This document shows, piece after piece, positions 51,720 to 60,315 of a stretch of 64,000 bases of DNA (position 1 is the first letter of the stretch; every line of letters begins with the position of its first letter). The stretch comes from Acinetobacter calcoaceticus. Its GTDB lineage: Bacteria; Pseudomonadota; Gammaproteobacteria; Pseudomonadales; Moraxellaceae. Under the pieces are notes generated by a model that saw only the letters and a list, made by a program, of their open reading frames with translations, was not told the origin of the DNA and did not search any database. Where the stretch lies: assembly GCF_900520355.1 (NCBI RefSeq), contig NZ_LS999521.1, forward strand, positions 1,736,001-1,800,000, in the 5' to 3' direction. Both the position numbers and the translations under genes were made by a program.

Positions 51720-54149
51720 ATGTCTGAGTCAGATTCTAAGTTTCATATCTTATTCAAAATATGGTGTTTTCTATTAGGCCTAGTTTTATTGGCTACTGGT
51801 GTTTTTTACATCGTAGGCGGTGGAAAGCTAGTGTCATTAGGTGGATCTTGGTATTTCCTCATCGCAGGGCTGTTGATTACCATTTCTGCAATTAGTATTT
51901 TTCGTAAAAAAGCACTTGGTGTTTGGATTTTTGCGGCTGTTTTTGTTGGCACCGTAATTTGGTCATTTGTTGATGCTGGATGGGAATTTTGGCCGTTATT
52001 CTCGCGGTTAATGTTTCCTGCTGGTCTTTTTGCTGCATTGTTATTTACCTTACCTGCAATTCGACGTTACCAATTCCAAAGCAGTTTGGCATCCTCATCC
52101 TATGCGGTAGGTGGATTAGTTGTTGTTGGTATGTTGATTGCGTTCTATCAAATGTTCCAACCGCATCCAACAGTAGCAAGTTCAGGTGAAAAGCTACCTT
52201 TAGTACCAGTTGACCCTGCTAAAAAACAGGTGAATTGGGAAAATTATGGAAATGATGCAGGTGGTAGTCGCTTTGTTGCTCTCGATCAAATTAACCGAGA
52301 TAACGTTCATAAACTAAAAGAAGCTTGGCGTTTTAGAACAGGCGATTTTACAACAGGTAGTGGTAATGGTGCTGAAGACCAAATGACCCCGCTACAAGTT
52401 GGAAATAAAGTCTTCTTATGTACACCACATAATAATATTTTTGCGATTGATGCGGACTCTGGTAAACAGCTTTGGAAAGCTGAAGTGAACTCTAAAGCCG
52501 ATGCTTGGGAGCGTTGCCGTGGCGTTGCATATTTTGATTCAACCAAGCCACTTGTACAACCAACTTTGGCTGGTGCAAATCCAGTAACCACAGTTGCAAC
52601 CAATACGACATGTCCACGTCGTTTATATACCAATACACCAGATGGTCGTTTAATTGCAGTGAATGCAGATAACGGTCAGCGCTGTGCTGATTTTGGTGTC
52701 AATGGAACAGTTGATCTGTTAGAAGGCCTTGGAGCTGGAACCAAAGCGCCACGTTTTGAAGTGACTTCTGCACCGACTATTGCAGGCACAACCATTGTGG
52801 TGGGTAGCCGTATTGCCGACAACGTTGCGGCAGATATGCCGGGTGGTGTGATCCGTGGTTATGACGTCATTACGGGTAAACTTCGTTGGGCATTTGACCC
52901 GCGTAATCCAGATCCTAATTACGTTCTTAAACCGGGTGAAACTTATAAACGTAGTTCGGCAAACTCTTGGGCTGCAATGTCTTATGACCCGCAAATGAAT
53001 ACGGTGTTCTTACCTATGGGTAGTTCATCTGTCGATATTTGGGGGGGTAACCGTAATCCGTTAGATCACAAGTACAACACTTCTGTTTTGGCACTTGATG
53101 CGACAACAGGTAAAGAAAAGTGGGTATATCAAACTGTTCATAATGATTTATGGGACTTTGACTTACCAATGCAACCGAGTTTAGTTGACTTCCCATTAAA
53201 AGATGGTACGACTAAACCAGCTGTTGTGATTGGAACCAAATCAGGCCAATTCTTTGTACTTGACCGTGTAACGGGTAAACCACTGACCAAAGTGATTGAA
53301 CAACCAGTTAAGCCTGCAAATATTCCGGGTGAACAATACAGTGCAACCCAACCACGTTCTGTTGAAATGCCACAAATTGGTAATCAGACTTTAACTGAGT
53401 CAGATATGTGGGGTGCAACGCCGTTTGACCAACTCATGTGTCGTATTAACTTCAAGTCAATGCGTTACGAAGGTCTATTTACTGCACCGGGTACTGATGT
53501 TTCATTAAGCTTCCCAGGCTCTTTGGGGGGTATGAACTGGGGAAGCATTGCCTTTGACCCGACACATCGTTATATGTTTGTCAACGATATGCGCCTTGGC
53601 TTATGGGTTCAATTGATGGAGCAAACTCCTGAAGATATTAAGATTCAGGCGAATGGTGGAGAGAAAGTAAACACAGGTATGGGTGCTGTACCAATGAAAG
53701 GTACGCCATTTAAAGTAAATAAAAACCGTTTTATGTCTGCGCTTAGCATTCCGTGTCAAAAACCACCATTTGGTACCATGACTGCCATTGACTTAAAAAC
53801 TCGTCAGGTCGCATGGCAAGTACCGTTAGGTACGGTTGAAGATACAGGGCCTATGGGTATCAAAATGGGCTTAAAAGCACCAATTGGTATGCCAACTATT
53901 GGTGGACCAATGGCAACGCAAGGCGGTTTGGTTTTCTTTGCAGCAACACAAGATTACTACTTACGTGCTTTTGATTCATCTACAGGTAAAGAACTGTGGA
54001 AATCACGTATGCCAGTAGGTAGCCAAGGAACCCCGATAAGCTATGTTTCACCGAAAACAGGTAAACAATACGTGGTTGTTACGGCAGGCGGAGCTCGTCA
54101 GTCTCCTGATCATGGCGATTATATAATCGCATATAGTTTAGAGAAGTAA
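51720..54149 (+). CDS. quiA: Quinate/shikimate dehydrogenase, PQQ-dependent
   Basis: 809 residues from ATG 51720 (TAGGAT upstream), with a membrane-bound glucose-dehydrogenase-like layout. About five N-terminal membrane helices (residues 10-150) are followed by an eight-bladed PQQ propeller (VNWENYGNDAGGSRFVALDQ, WRFRTGDFTTGSGNGAEDQM, KWVYQTVHNDLWDFDLPMQP, TAGGARQSPDHGDYIIAYSL). It oxidises quinate to dehydroquinate and feeds electrons to ubiquinone. It needs PQQ made elsewhere. Last gene of the operon, closed by a terminator. Confidence 0.95.
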   Translation: MSESDSKFHILFKIWCFLLGLVLLATGVFYIVGGGKLVSLGGSWYFLIAGLLITISAISIFRKKALGVWIFAAVFVGTVIWSFVDAGWEFWPLFSRLMFPAGLFAALLFTLPAIRRYQFQSSLASSSYAVGGLVVVGMLIAFYQMFQPHPTVASSGEKLPLVPVDPAKKQVNWENYGNDAGGSRFVALDQINRDNVHKLKEAWRFRTGDFTTGSGNGAEDQMTPLQVGNKVFLCTPHNNIFAIDADSGKQLWKAEVNSKADAWERCRGVAYFDSTKPLVQPTLAGANPVTTVATNTTCPRRLYTNTPDGRLIAVNADNGQRCADFGVNGTVDLLEGLGAGTKAPRFEVTSAPTIAGTTIVVGSRIADNVAADMPGGVIRGYDVITGKLRWAFDPRNPDPNYVLKPGETYKRSSANSWAAMSYDPQMNTVFLPMGSSSVDIWGGNRNPLDHKYNTSVLALDATTGKEKWVYQTVHNDLWDFDLPMQPSLVDFPLKDGTTKPAVVIGTKSGQFFVLDRVTGKPLTKVIEQPVKPANIPGEQYSATQPRSVEMPQIGNQTLTESDMWGATPFDQLMCRINFKSMRYEGLFTAPGTDVSLSFPGSLGGMNWGSIAFDPTHRYMFVNDMRLGLWVQLMEQTPEDIKIQANGGEKVNTGMGAVPMKGTPFKVNKNRFMSALSIPCQKPPFGTMTAIDLKTRQVAWQVPLGTVEDTGPMGIKMGLKAPIGMPTIGGPMATQGGLVFFAATQDYYLRAFDSSTGKELWKSRMPVGSQGTPISYVSPKTGKQYVVVTAGGARQSPDHGDYIIAYSLEK

Positions 54150-54156
54150 CTTAATG

Positions 54157-54190
54157 GGCAAAAGAAGAGCATTCTTCTTTTGCCTTTAAC
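54157..54190 (+). terminator. Terminator of the pca-qui operon
   Basis: Perfect 12-base stem GGCAAAAGAAGA (54157-54168) and TCTTCTTTTGCC (54173-54184) around GCAT, followed by TTTAAC. The T-run is short but the stem is long. Confidence 0.75.
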
Positions 54191-54448
54191 TTTAATACAT
54201 TTTTTATATTAAAATAATAGAGTAATTCCTATTGTTTTAACTAGATAGCTTTACCAAATAGTAAAAAAGTGCTTTAACTTGTTGCAAAACCTAAAATATT
54301 CCTACGATTGATAATGCTTGAACACTAGATATAGTCGAACGATTAGGTATTTTTTCACAATGTTTTACCTATAAATAAAATCTATTTGTTTATTAAGTTT
54401 TGTTTAACTTAAGGTTGTGAATTTTAATTAGAAATAAACATTATTGAC

Positions 54449-54639
54449 TTTTTAGTCCTAAAAAGTAGGATTTTTTTGCTGGAAAAACAAGCGTAAATAT
54501 ATATTTATATTATATTTATATAATTTATAGCATTACGTTAGAATGGTCATCGCAGGTTATTACTACCCAGTAATAATTTGTATTTCAGGAATTTAAGCTT
54601 TTATTGGCTTAAGGCTCATCGCAAGATGGGCCTTTTTTT
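54449..54639 (+). ncRNA. Candidate structured RNA (small RNA or leader) ending at an intrinsic terminator
   Basis: The 640-base gap from quiA to the lipoprotein gene has no frame, but ordered structure. ACTTTTTAG-TC-CTAAAAAGT lies at about 54449-54468. A -10-like TATAAT lies at 54519-54524. A perfect hairpin TTATTACT-ACCC-AGTAATAA is at 54557-54576. A terminator GGCTCATC-GCAA-GATGGGCC at 54613-54632 carries seven T. The word TCATCGCA occurs twice (near 54547 and 54617), so the terminator's 3' arm could also pair with the first copy. The transcript would be about 110 bases. The limits are approximate, and the -35 is not recognisable. Confidence 0.5.
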
Positions 54640-54673
54640 ATGCGATTTAGATCATAATATTTGATTATTATAA

Positions 54674-54687
54674 AAATAGCCTAAGCA
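54674..54687 (+). repeat. Dispersed element AAATAGCCTAAGYA, copy 2
   Basis: AAATAGCCTAAGCA, 118 bases before the DUF6438 lipoprotein start. Identical to the copies at 57097 and 57138. Confidence 0.6.
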
Positions 54688-54791
54688 TAGACAGATATGA
54701 ATTAATGAAAACAATCACAAAAAATAGTCTTTAATGACAAGAAGTGTATGATTTGATAAATTAAAGCCACTTGATAATAATAGGTGATACG

Positions 54792-55259
54792 ATGAGATTT
54801 TTAATTCTTGCAACTTTATCTGGTTTAGCTTTGATGGGTTGTGCTTCTGTTCAGCAAGCACCGAATACACAAGAAACTATTCGTTATGCTTCTAGCCCAT
54901 GCTTTGGTGCATGTCCAATCTATTCTGTAGAAGTAGCACCTACAGGTTTAATTCGTTTTGAAGGTAAACAATACACTAAAGCTATAGGCGTTAAAGAAAT
55001 TCAAGGCAGTATAAAAGACTATCAAAAACTTGTAAGCGATTTAAAAACTTATCGACCAGAAACAGGTACACAAGCGAAATCTGGTGGATGCCAGCAAACC
55101 GCGACTGATATGTCTAGTTATTATATTTCGTGGATTCAAGCAAATGGGACAGAAACAAAGTTAAGCCACTATAAAGGATGTATGTCTCCAGCGAACAATA
55201 AACTGAATAAAATTATGGATAGCTTGCCAGAGCAGTTAGGCATTAAAGATCTAATTTAA
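54792..55259 (+). CDS. DUF6438-type lipoprotein
   Basis: 155 residues from ATG 54792 (AGGTGA upstream; the TTG 54771 extension is rejected). The lipoprotein signal MRFLILATLSGLALMGC leads to SSPCFGACPIYSVEVAPTGL, the characteristic double-Cys strand of the DUF6438 domain, with further Cys in SGGCQQTATDMS and YKGCMSP. Four Cys in a periplasmic domain suggest disulfides. The function is unknown. Monocistronic, with its own terminator. Confidence 0.78.
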   Translation: MRFLILATLSGLALMGCASVQQAPNTQETIRYASSPCFGACPIYSVEVAPTGLIRFEGKQYTKAIGVKEIQGSIKDYQKLVSDLKTYRPETGTQAKSGGCQQTATDMSSYYISWIQANGTETKLSHYKGCMSPANNKLNKIMDSLPEQLGIKDLI

Positions 55260-55264
55260 TGGTA

Positions 55265-55292
55265 AAAGCCCCAAGAGTTTGGGGCTTTTTCT
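55265..55292 (+). terminator. Terminator after the DUF6438 lipoprotein
   Basis: AAAGCCCCAA (55265-55274) pairs with TTGGGGCTTT (55279-55288), followed by TTC. Strong. Confidence 0.9.
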
Positions 55293-55393
55293 TGTTAAGA
55301 AAATTTATATACTTGGGAGTTTTATCTTAAGTATTTCTAAAAGAATAAGCGTATAATACATATTATAAAAACATATATTGTTTGGATTAAACT

Positions 55394-55807
55394 ATGTCAA
55401 ATATTGTCTATGCCATTTTAGGCGGTTTACTACTAGGCATTGCAACTATTGGTTATTTATATATAAACGGACGTATTGTAGGGATTAGTGGGTTAATCGC
55501 TCAAATCATTAAGCCGTCTAAAGACACGTTTAAAGGCTCTGCATTCTGGTTCATTGCGGGATTAATAATTACACCTTTCATATATGGTTATTTTTATCAG
55601 CCTGAAATTGAAATTAAAGCCAATATATTTGCACTTATGTTAGCAGGCGTACTTGTTGGTTTTGGAACACGGCTCGGATCTGGTTGTACAAGTGGCCATG
55701 GCATTTGTGGCATGAGCAGGTTATCAAAACGCTCAATGATAGCGACAGCAGTTTTTATGTTTGCTGGCATGTTAACTGTTTATATCATTCGTCATGTGTT
55801 GGGATAA
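55394..55807 (+). CDS. YeeE/YedE-family membrane protein, first half
   Basis: 137 residues, four membrane helices. The family signature [20 protein letters not shown] holds the Cys thought to guide thiosulfate or sulfur through TsuA/YeeE proteins. Full YeeE has about 350 residues, so this is the split form, paired with the DUF6691-type half that starts 4 bases after its stop. A -10 box TATAAT lies at 55352-55357. Likely imports or exports a sulfur species for the downstream persulfide enzyme. Confidence 0.85.
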   Translation: MSNIVYAILGGLLLGIATIGYLYINGRIVGISGLIAQIIKPSKDTFKGSAFWFIAGLIITPFIYGYFYQPEIEIKANIFALMLAGVLVGFGTRLGSGCTSGHGICGMSRLSKRSMIATAVFMFAGMLTVYIIRHVLG

Positions 55808-55811
55808 TCCT

Positions 55812-56225
55812 ATGAAAAATATCTTTGCTTTTATATTCGGTAGCTTGTTTTCATTGGGTTTAATGATCTCTGGCATGTCTAATCCTGAAAAAGTTTTAGG
55901 TTTTTTAGATATCTTTGGGCAGTGGGATATTAGCTTAATGTTTGTGATGTTAGGTGCAATTGCTGTGGCATTTATTCCATTTCAAAAGGCTATAAAAAGC
56001 CCTAAAACACTTTTTAATGAACAAATTCAATTACCAACCCATACACAGATTGACCAAAGATTAATTGCTGGGGCTTTTATTTTCGGTATAGGCTGGGGAA
56101 TAGCAGGGATATGTCCAGCGCCTGCTTTAACGCTTATAGGGTTAGGACATTTTGAAGCGCTTTATTTTATTGTCGCTATGTTATTAGGGATGTTGATTTA
56201 CCGAGTCTTAAATAAAGGAAATTAA
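55812..56225 (+). CDS. YeeE/YedE-family (DUF6691) membrane protein, second half
   Basis: 137 residues from ATG 55812 (the frame's earlier start inside the previous gene is rejected). Four membrane helices, FGSLFSLGLMISGMSNPEKV at the start and GIGWGIAGICPAPALTLIGL with the second conserved Cys. Together with the preceding gene it makes up one YeeE-like transporter. Four bases separate it from the MBL gene. Confidence 0.85.
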   Translation: MKNIFAFIFGSLFSLGLMISGMSNPEKVLGFLDIFGQWDISLMFVMLGAIAVAFIPFQKAIKSPKTLFNEQIQLPTHTQIDQRLIAGAFIFGIGWGIAGICPAPALTLIGLGHFEALYFIVAMLLGMLIYRVLNKGN

Positions 56226-56229
56226 ACCT

Positions 56230-57096
56230 ATGCAACAACCTCTAGTAAAAGATTTTTTTGATGAAAATACCAATACTTTTAGCTATGTTGTTACAGATTT
56301 AGCAACTCGCCAATGTGCCATTATTGATAGTGTGCTTGACTACGATGCAGCGTCGGCAACAACAAAAACAACCAATGCTGATCTGATTATCGATTATGTT
56401 TTAGCTCAAAACTTTAAAGTGCAATGGATATTGGAAACACATGTACACGCAGACCATATGACTGCTGCCCAATATTTAAAAGCCAAATTAGGTGGAACTA
56501 TTGCGATTAGTAAGAAAATTGCAGTTGTTCAAGAAACCTTCTGTGCTATTTATAATTTTGAATTTAAGAAATTTAATGAAAATCAACCTTTTGATTATTT
56601 ATTTGAAGACCATGAGCATTTCAAAATAGGGGATATAGCAGCCTATAACATTCCTACGCCTGGGCATACACCCGCTTGTTTAAGCTATGTGATTGGTGAT
56701 GCCGTTTTTGTGGGTGATACATTATTTATGCCTGATTATGGTTCGGCTAGATGTGACTTTCCCAAAGGAAGTGCTGCTGCGCTCTATGACTCTGTACAAC
56801 AGCTTTATACACTTCCTGACGACATGCGTATGTTTTTATGCCATGACTATAAGCCCGAAGGTCGAGATGAATACATCTGCCAAACAGATATAAAAACTCA
56901 AAAGCAAAGCAATATTCATTTAAACCGACAAGTTTCTAAAGAGTCATTCATAAAAATGCGTCAAGAACGAGATGCAACTTTAGCAATGCCAAAACTAATC
57001 TTGCCTTCAATTCAAATTAATATGAATGCAGGAAATTTTCCGGAACCTGAAGCGAATGGCATCCGTTATTTAAAAATACCATTTAATTATTTTTAG
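56230..57096 (+). CDS. MBL-fold persulfide dioxygenase-like protein (Blh/ETHE1 type)
   Basis: 288 residues. The metal motif T-H-x-H-A-D-H is seen as ETHVHADHMTAAQYL (about residues 71-77). The later ligands are in TPGHTPACLSYV and VGDTLF, and PDYGSARCDFPKGSAAALYD is typical of the Blh group fused or linked to YeeE pumps in H2S detoxification. It likely oxidises glutathione persulfide to sulfite. No ArsR/BigR regulator or rhodanese is adjacent, unlike the usual bigR operon. Confidence 0.88.
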   Translation: MQQPLVKDFFDENTNTFSYVVTDLATRQCAIIDSVLDYDAASATTKTTNADLIIDYVLAQNFKVQWILETHVHADHMTAAQYLKAKLGGTIAISKKIAVVQETFCAIYNFEFKKFNENQPFDYLFEDHEHFKIGDIAAYNIPTPGHTPACLSYVIGDAVFVGDTLFMPDYGSARCDFPKGSAAALYDSVQQLYTLPDDMRMFLCHDYKPEGRDEYICQTDIKTQKQSNIHLNRQVSKESFIKMRQERDATLAMPKLILPSIQINMNAGNFPEPEANGIRYLKIPFNYF

Positions 57097-57187
57097 AAAT
57101 AGCCTAAGCATATCCATCCAGTCATTACCAATAAACAAAATAGCCTAAGCAAATAATAAAATTTATCTCATAAAAATAGCCTAAGTA
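57097..57187 (+). repeat. Three tandem-spaced copies of AAATAGCCTAAGYA
   Basis: Copies at 57097-57110, 57138-57151 and 57174-57187, with starts 41 and 36 bases apart. They fill the short space between two converging genes, beginning at the base after the MBL stop. Bases between copies are unrelated and AT-rich. No hairpin with T-run is present, so this is not an obvious terminator. Confidence 0.65.
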
Positions 57188-57191
57188 TGAT

Positions 57192-58004
57192 TTAAAGAAC
57201 TTGTCTCAAATCCCGCGAAGTCTCTTGCAATAAAGGCAAAATGTGTTGTATTAAATATTCTTCAGTTGTTCTCATGGTAGGTGAAACAATATTTAAAGCA
57301 GCAACAACTTTAAAGTCTTGTCCATAAATAGGTACGGCGAGTGCATGAACACCTAATTCATGTTCTTCACGTGAATAACACCAATCTTGTTCTCGAATCT
57401 CTTGTAGTAACTCTAAAAATTTATCGTTTTCAACATGCGTATATTTGGTTAAACGCTGTAGCGGGTATTTTTGAAGCCAGTCCAATTGTTCTTCTTGACT
57501 TAAATGTGCCAGTAAAATTTTACCCGCCGAGGTCGCATGAGCAGGTAAGCGATTACCCAAGTGTAAACCGTATGGATTTACACGGTCAGTTTGTTGGTGT
57601 GCCGCACTACGCGCAATGGTAATGGCTTCATAACTATCAAGTACCATCACTGAATAAATCAGAGATGTTTGGTTGGTTAGAAGATTTAATAGAGGCTGAG
57701 ATACTTTTGGAAGCTGAGCTGCACCTAAATAAGCCCCTGAAAATTTCAGAACTTTGGGGGTTAAATAGTAATAGTGGCCATCTGATTCAAGATAACCTAG
57801 ATATTCTAAAGTTAATAAATGGCGTCTTGCTGCTGCTCGAGTAAGTCCGGTTTTTTCAGCTGCCATAGAAATATTTAAACGATGTTGATTGCTACTAAAA
57901 CTATCTAGAATTGACATGCCTTTACCAATACCAGCAATGTAGTCTTCATGACGAATCGTTTTTTTATTGTCCTGATTCTGGATTATTCGTTCATCTTTAC
58001 TCAT
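57192..58004 (-). CDS. IclR-family regulator of the PcaU/PcaR/PobR subgroup
   Basis: 270 residues from ATG 58004 (AAGGA upstream). An N-terminal winged helix (LNISMAAEKTGLTRAAARRH, LLTLEYLGYL) is preceded by DYIAGIGKGMSILDSF, and the IclR effector domain follows (RLPAHATSAGKILLAHLS, REEHELGVHALAVPIYG). This is the pattern of PcaU and PcaR. In ADP1 pcaU is next to pcaI; here the PcaU-like protein is 17 kb away and a PcaU-type palindrome lies before pcaI. It may control pca-qui, or the neighbouring acyl-CoA operon. Confidence 0.78.
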   Translation of the reverse strand: MSKDERIIQNQDNKKTIRHEDYIAGIGKGMSILDSFSSNQHRLNISMAAEKTGLTRAAARRHLLTLEYLGYLESDGHYYYLTPKVLKFSGAYLGAAQLPKVSQPLLNLLTNQTSLIYSVMVLDSYEAITIARSAAHQQTDRVNPYGLHLGNRLPAHATSAGKILLAHLSQEEQLDWLQKYPLQRLTKYTHVENDKFLELLQEIREQDWCYSREEHELGVHALAVPIYGQDFKVVAALNIVSPTMRTTEEYLIQHILPLLQETSRDLRQVL

Positions 58005-58047
58005 GACAGGTCCTTGTACGATGTAGGCGTTAGTAGATCAATTTGCT

Positions 58048-58968
58048 TTACTGAAAAAGTTTAATAATTTCATGTCGCAAAAATTGATGCCTTAAATTAT
58101 CCCTTAAATCTTCATGCCAAAACATCCCCATTTTGATATTGGTCATCTCAAATGGGAGTGAATGCAACCGAATTTCCGAACTATAGGATAAATGCTGCAA
58201 AATCATTCGGGGCATAGTCAATATTGCGTTGGCTTGAGCTCCCAAAACTTGTAACGCCGTTGAGTAGTTTTGACAGCGCATGAATACATTTCTTGAAATT
58301 TTTTGATGTTGGTTTAAATAAATATCTTCAAGTAAAGCACCCGTACGGCGTGATGAAACACCGATGTGTCGACCATTGATATAACTAGATAAATCGACTT
58401 CTTTAAGTTGACTGCAAATGACAAACTCATCTGTTACCAGATGGTCAAAGCTAATTTTTGGAGATAAGTATTGTTCTAAATCAATCACGAAATCGAGCTG
58501 CTGTGTGGCCAAGTCCGTCATAATATGTTTTCGATCTAGCTTCATACTTACAAACTGCAAATCTAAATTAAGATTTTGAAAATGTTGAGCAAGTCTTGGA
58601 AGAATAATAGGCTCAATTTCATCATGCACGGCGATTTTTAAGTTTTTTAAACTGGTTGGGTCAAAGACATGTTTCTGCTGGCTAATATTTTGAATGGTTA
58701 AAAGCGCTTGCTTCACAGTGGGGTAAATCTGTTCTGCAAAAGGCGTGGCAGACATTTTATTGCCTACACGTATAAATACATCATCTTCGAGCTGTTGGCG
58801 TAACCGTTGCAAAGCATGGCTTGCTGCCGATTGCGTAATATTGAGGCTACTTGCAGCATTCGAAATACTTTTTTGCTCATAAATCGCGATAAAAAGAGGA
58901 TATAAATTGATATCAATTCGATGGAAAAAGCTTAAGTCTAGACCATGCAAGTTATGAATATTATTCAT
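58048..58968 (-). CDS. LysR-family transcriptional regulator
   Basis: 306 residues. The helix-turn-helix SISNAASSLNITQSAASHAL with QRLRQQLEDDVFIRVG, followed by the two-lobe effector domain. The start ATG 58968 has no clear ribosome site. It is divergent from the acyl-CoA dehydrogenase operon, with 88 bases between starts, so it most likely controls that operon. The direct repeat GATGTAAAG (59021-59029 and 59040-59048) lies in the shared promoter. It is co-oriented with the IclR gene, 43 bases apart. Confidence 0.9.
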   Translation of the reverse strand: MNNIHNLHGLDLSFFHRIDINLYPLFIAIYEQKSISNAASSLNITQSAASHALQRLRQQLEDDVFIRVGNKMSATPFAEQIYPTVKQALLTIQNISQQKHVFDPTSLKNLKIAVHDEIEPIILPRLAQHFQNLNLDLQFVSMKLDRKHIMTDLATQQLDFVIDLEQYLSPKISFDHLVTDEFVICSQLKEVDLSSYINGRHIGVSSRRTGALLEDIYLNQHQKISRNVFMRCQNYSTALQVLGAQANAILTMPRMILQHLSYSSEIRLHSLPFEMTNIKMGMFWHEDLRDNLRHQFLRHEIIKLFQ

Positions 58969-59056
58969 GAGGTATTATTTAATAAAATCATTTCATTCAT
59001 ATTAAGTTTCAAGTTATGGTGATGTAAAGACAAGATAATGATGTAAAGGAAAAAGA

Positions 59057-60298
59057 ATGTTTGAACTATCAAAAACAGCTCAAGATTTTGTCGAGCGAAC
59101 AAGAAGATTTATTTTAGAAGAAATAGAACCTGTTGAAGCCCAATTTTGGGAAGAAGTTCATGAGTTAAATCCGGATGGAAACTGGAAAGAGTGGCAGTGG
59201 CCTGAGCTTTTAGAAACGCTGAAATCTAAAGCAAAGCAAGCTGGCCTTTGGAATATGTTTTTACCAGATGACAAGTTGGGTGCTGGTTTAACAGTTCAAG
59301 AATATGCTCACATTGCCGAATTAACCGGTCGTAGTTTATTGGCACCCACTGTTTTTAACTGCAATGCACCTGACACTGGGAATATGGAATTGTTATGGCG
59401 CTATGGTAGTGAACAGCAAAAACAGCAATGGCTACAGCCGTTATTAGATGGAAAAATTCGTTCGGTTTTTTGTATGACTGAACCAGACGTTGCTTCAAGC
59501 GATGCAACCAATATGCAAGCTACTGCACTCATAGAAGGTAATGAAATCGTTTTAAATGGCAAAAAATGGTGGTCTTCTGGTTTAGGTGACCCAAATGCCA
59601 AAGTCATTATTTTTATGGCGCACACACCAGATGAAAGCAAAGACCGCCATCATCAACACTCCATGGTTTTAGTACCTATTGATACGGCGGGTGTTGAAAT
59701 CCAACGTATGTTGCCTGTATTTGGTGACTACGATGCACCACATGGGCATGGTGAAGTTCATTTTAATAATGTTCGAGTACCTTTTGATAACTTTATTGGT
59801 GGAGCTGGTCAAGGTTTTGAAATTGCTCAAGGCCGTTTAGGACCTGGTCGTATTCATCATTGCATGCGCTGTATCGGCGCTGCTGAAAAAGCACTAGAAC
59901 TCATGATTGATAGAGGTATGTCTAGAACGGCGTTTGGCAAAGAAATTTTAAAACTCGGTGGGAACCTCGAACGGGTAGCCGATGCGCGGGTAGCGATAGA
60001 CCAAGCTCGGCTTTTAACCTTGTATGCAGCCTATAAAATGGATACTTTAGGGAATATGGCCGCTTTAACAGAAATATCTGCAATTAAAGTGGTGGCTCCA
60101 AGTGTTTTAGAAAAAGTAGTCGACATGGCGATTCAGCTACACGGCGGTGCGGGCGTTTCAAGAGATACACCATTAACCGGTTTCTTTGCTCAAGCACGCA
60201 GTTTACGTTTAGCTGATGGTCCAGATGAAGTACATAAAGGCATGATTGCCAAATTAGAGTTAGCCAAACGTGGTTACGGTCGTCATAAGAAAGTATAA
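59057..60298 (+). CDS. ACAD10/11-like acyl-CoA dehydrogenase
   Basis: 413 residues. The acyl-CoA dehydrogenase fold: FCMTEPDVASSDATNMQA (FAD and substrate site), GKKWWSSGLGDP, and the C-terminal LRLADGPDEVHKGMIAKLEL. The segment GRLGPGRIHHCMR and QLHGGAGVS are shared, as I recall them, with animal ACAD11 rather than with ordinary medium-chain enzymes. In ACAD10/11 and in the Pseudomonas levulinate enzyme LvaC, such proteins act on 4-phospho-acyl-CoA made by an APH-type kinase. That kinase is encoded directly downstream here. AAAGGAAAAAGA lies upstream of ATG 59057. Confidence 0.9.
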   Translation: MFELSKTAQDFVERTRRFILEEIEPVEAQFWEEVHELNPDGNWKEWQWPELLETLKSKAKQAGLWNMFLPDDKLGAGLTVQEYAHIAELTGRSLLAPTVFNCNAPDTGNMELLWRYGSEQQKQQWLQPLLDGKIRSVFCMTEPDVASSDATNMQATALIEGNEIVLNGKKWWSSGLGDPNAKVIIFMAHTPDESKDRHHQHSMVLVPIDTAGVEIQRMLPVFGDYDAPHGHGEVHFNNVRVPFDNFIGGAGQGFEIAQGRLGPGRIHHCMRCIGAAEKALELMIDRGMSRTAFGKEILKLGGNLERVADARVAIDQARLLTLYAAYKMDTLGNMAALTEISAIKVVAPSVLEKVVDMAIQLHGGAGVSRDTPLTGFFAQARSLRLADGPDEVHKGMIAKLELAKRGYGRHKKV

Positions 60299-60315
60299 GT
60301 TTAAAGGAAATTAGA

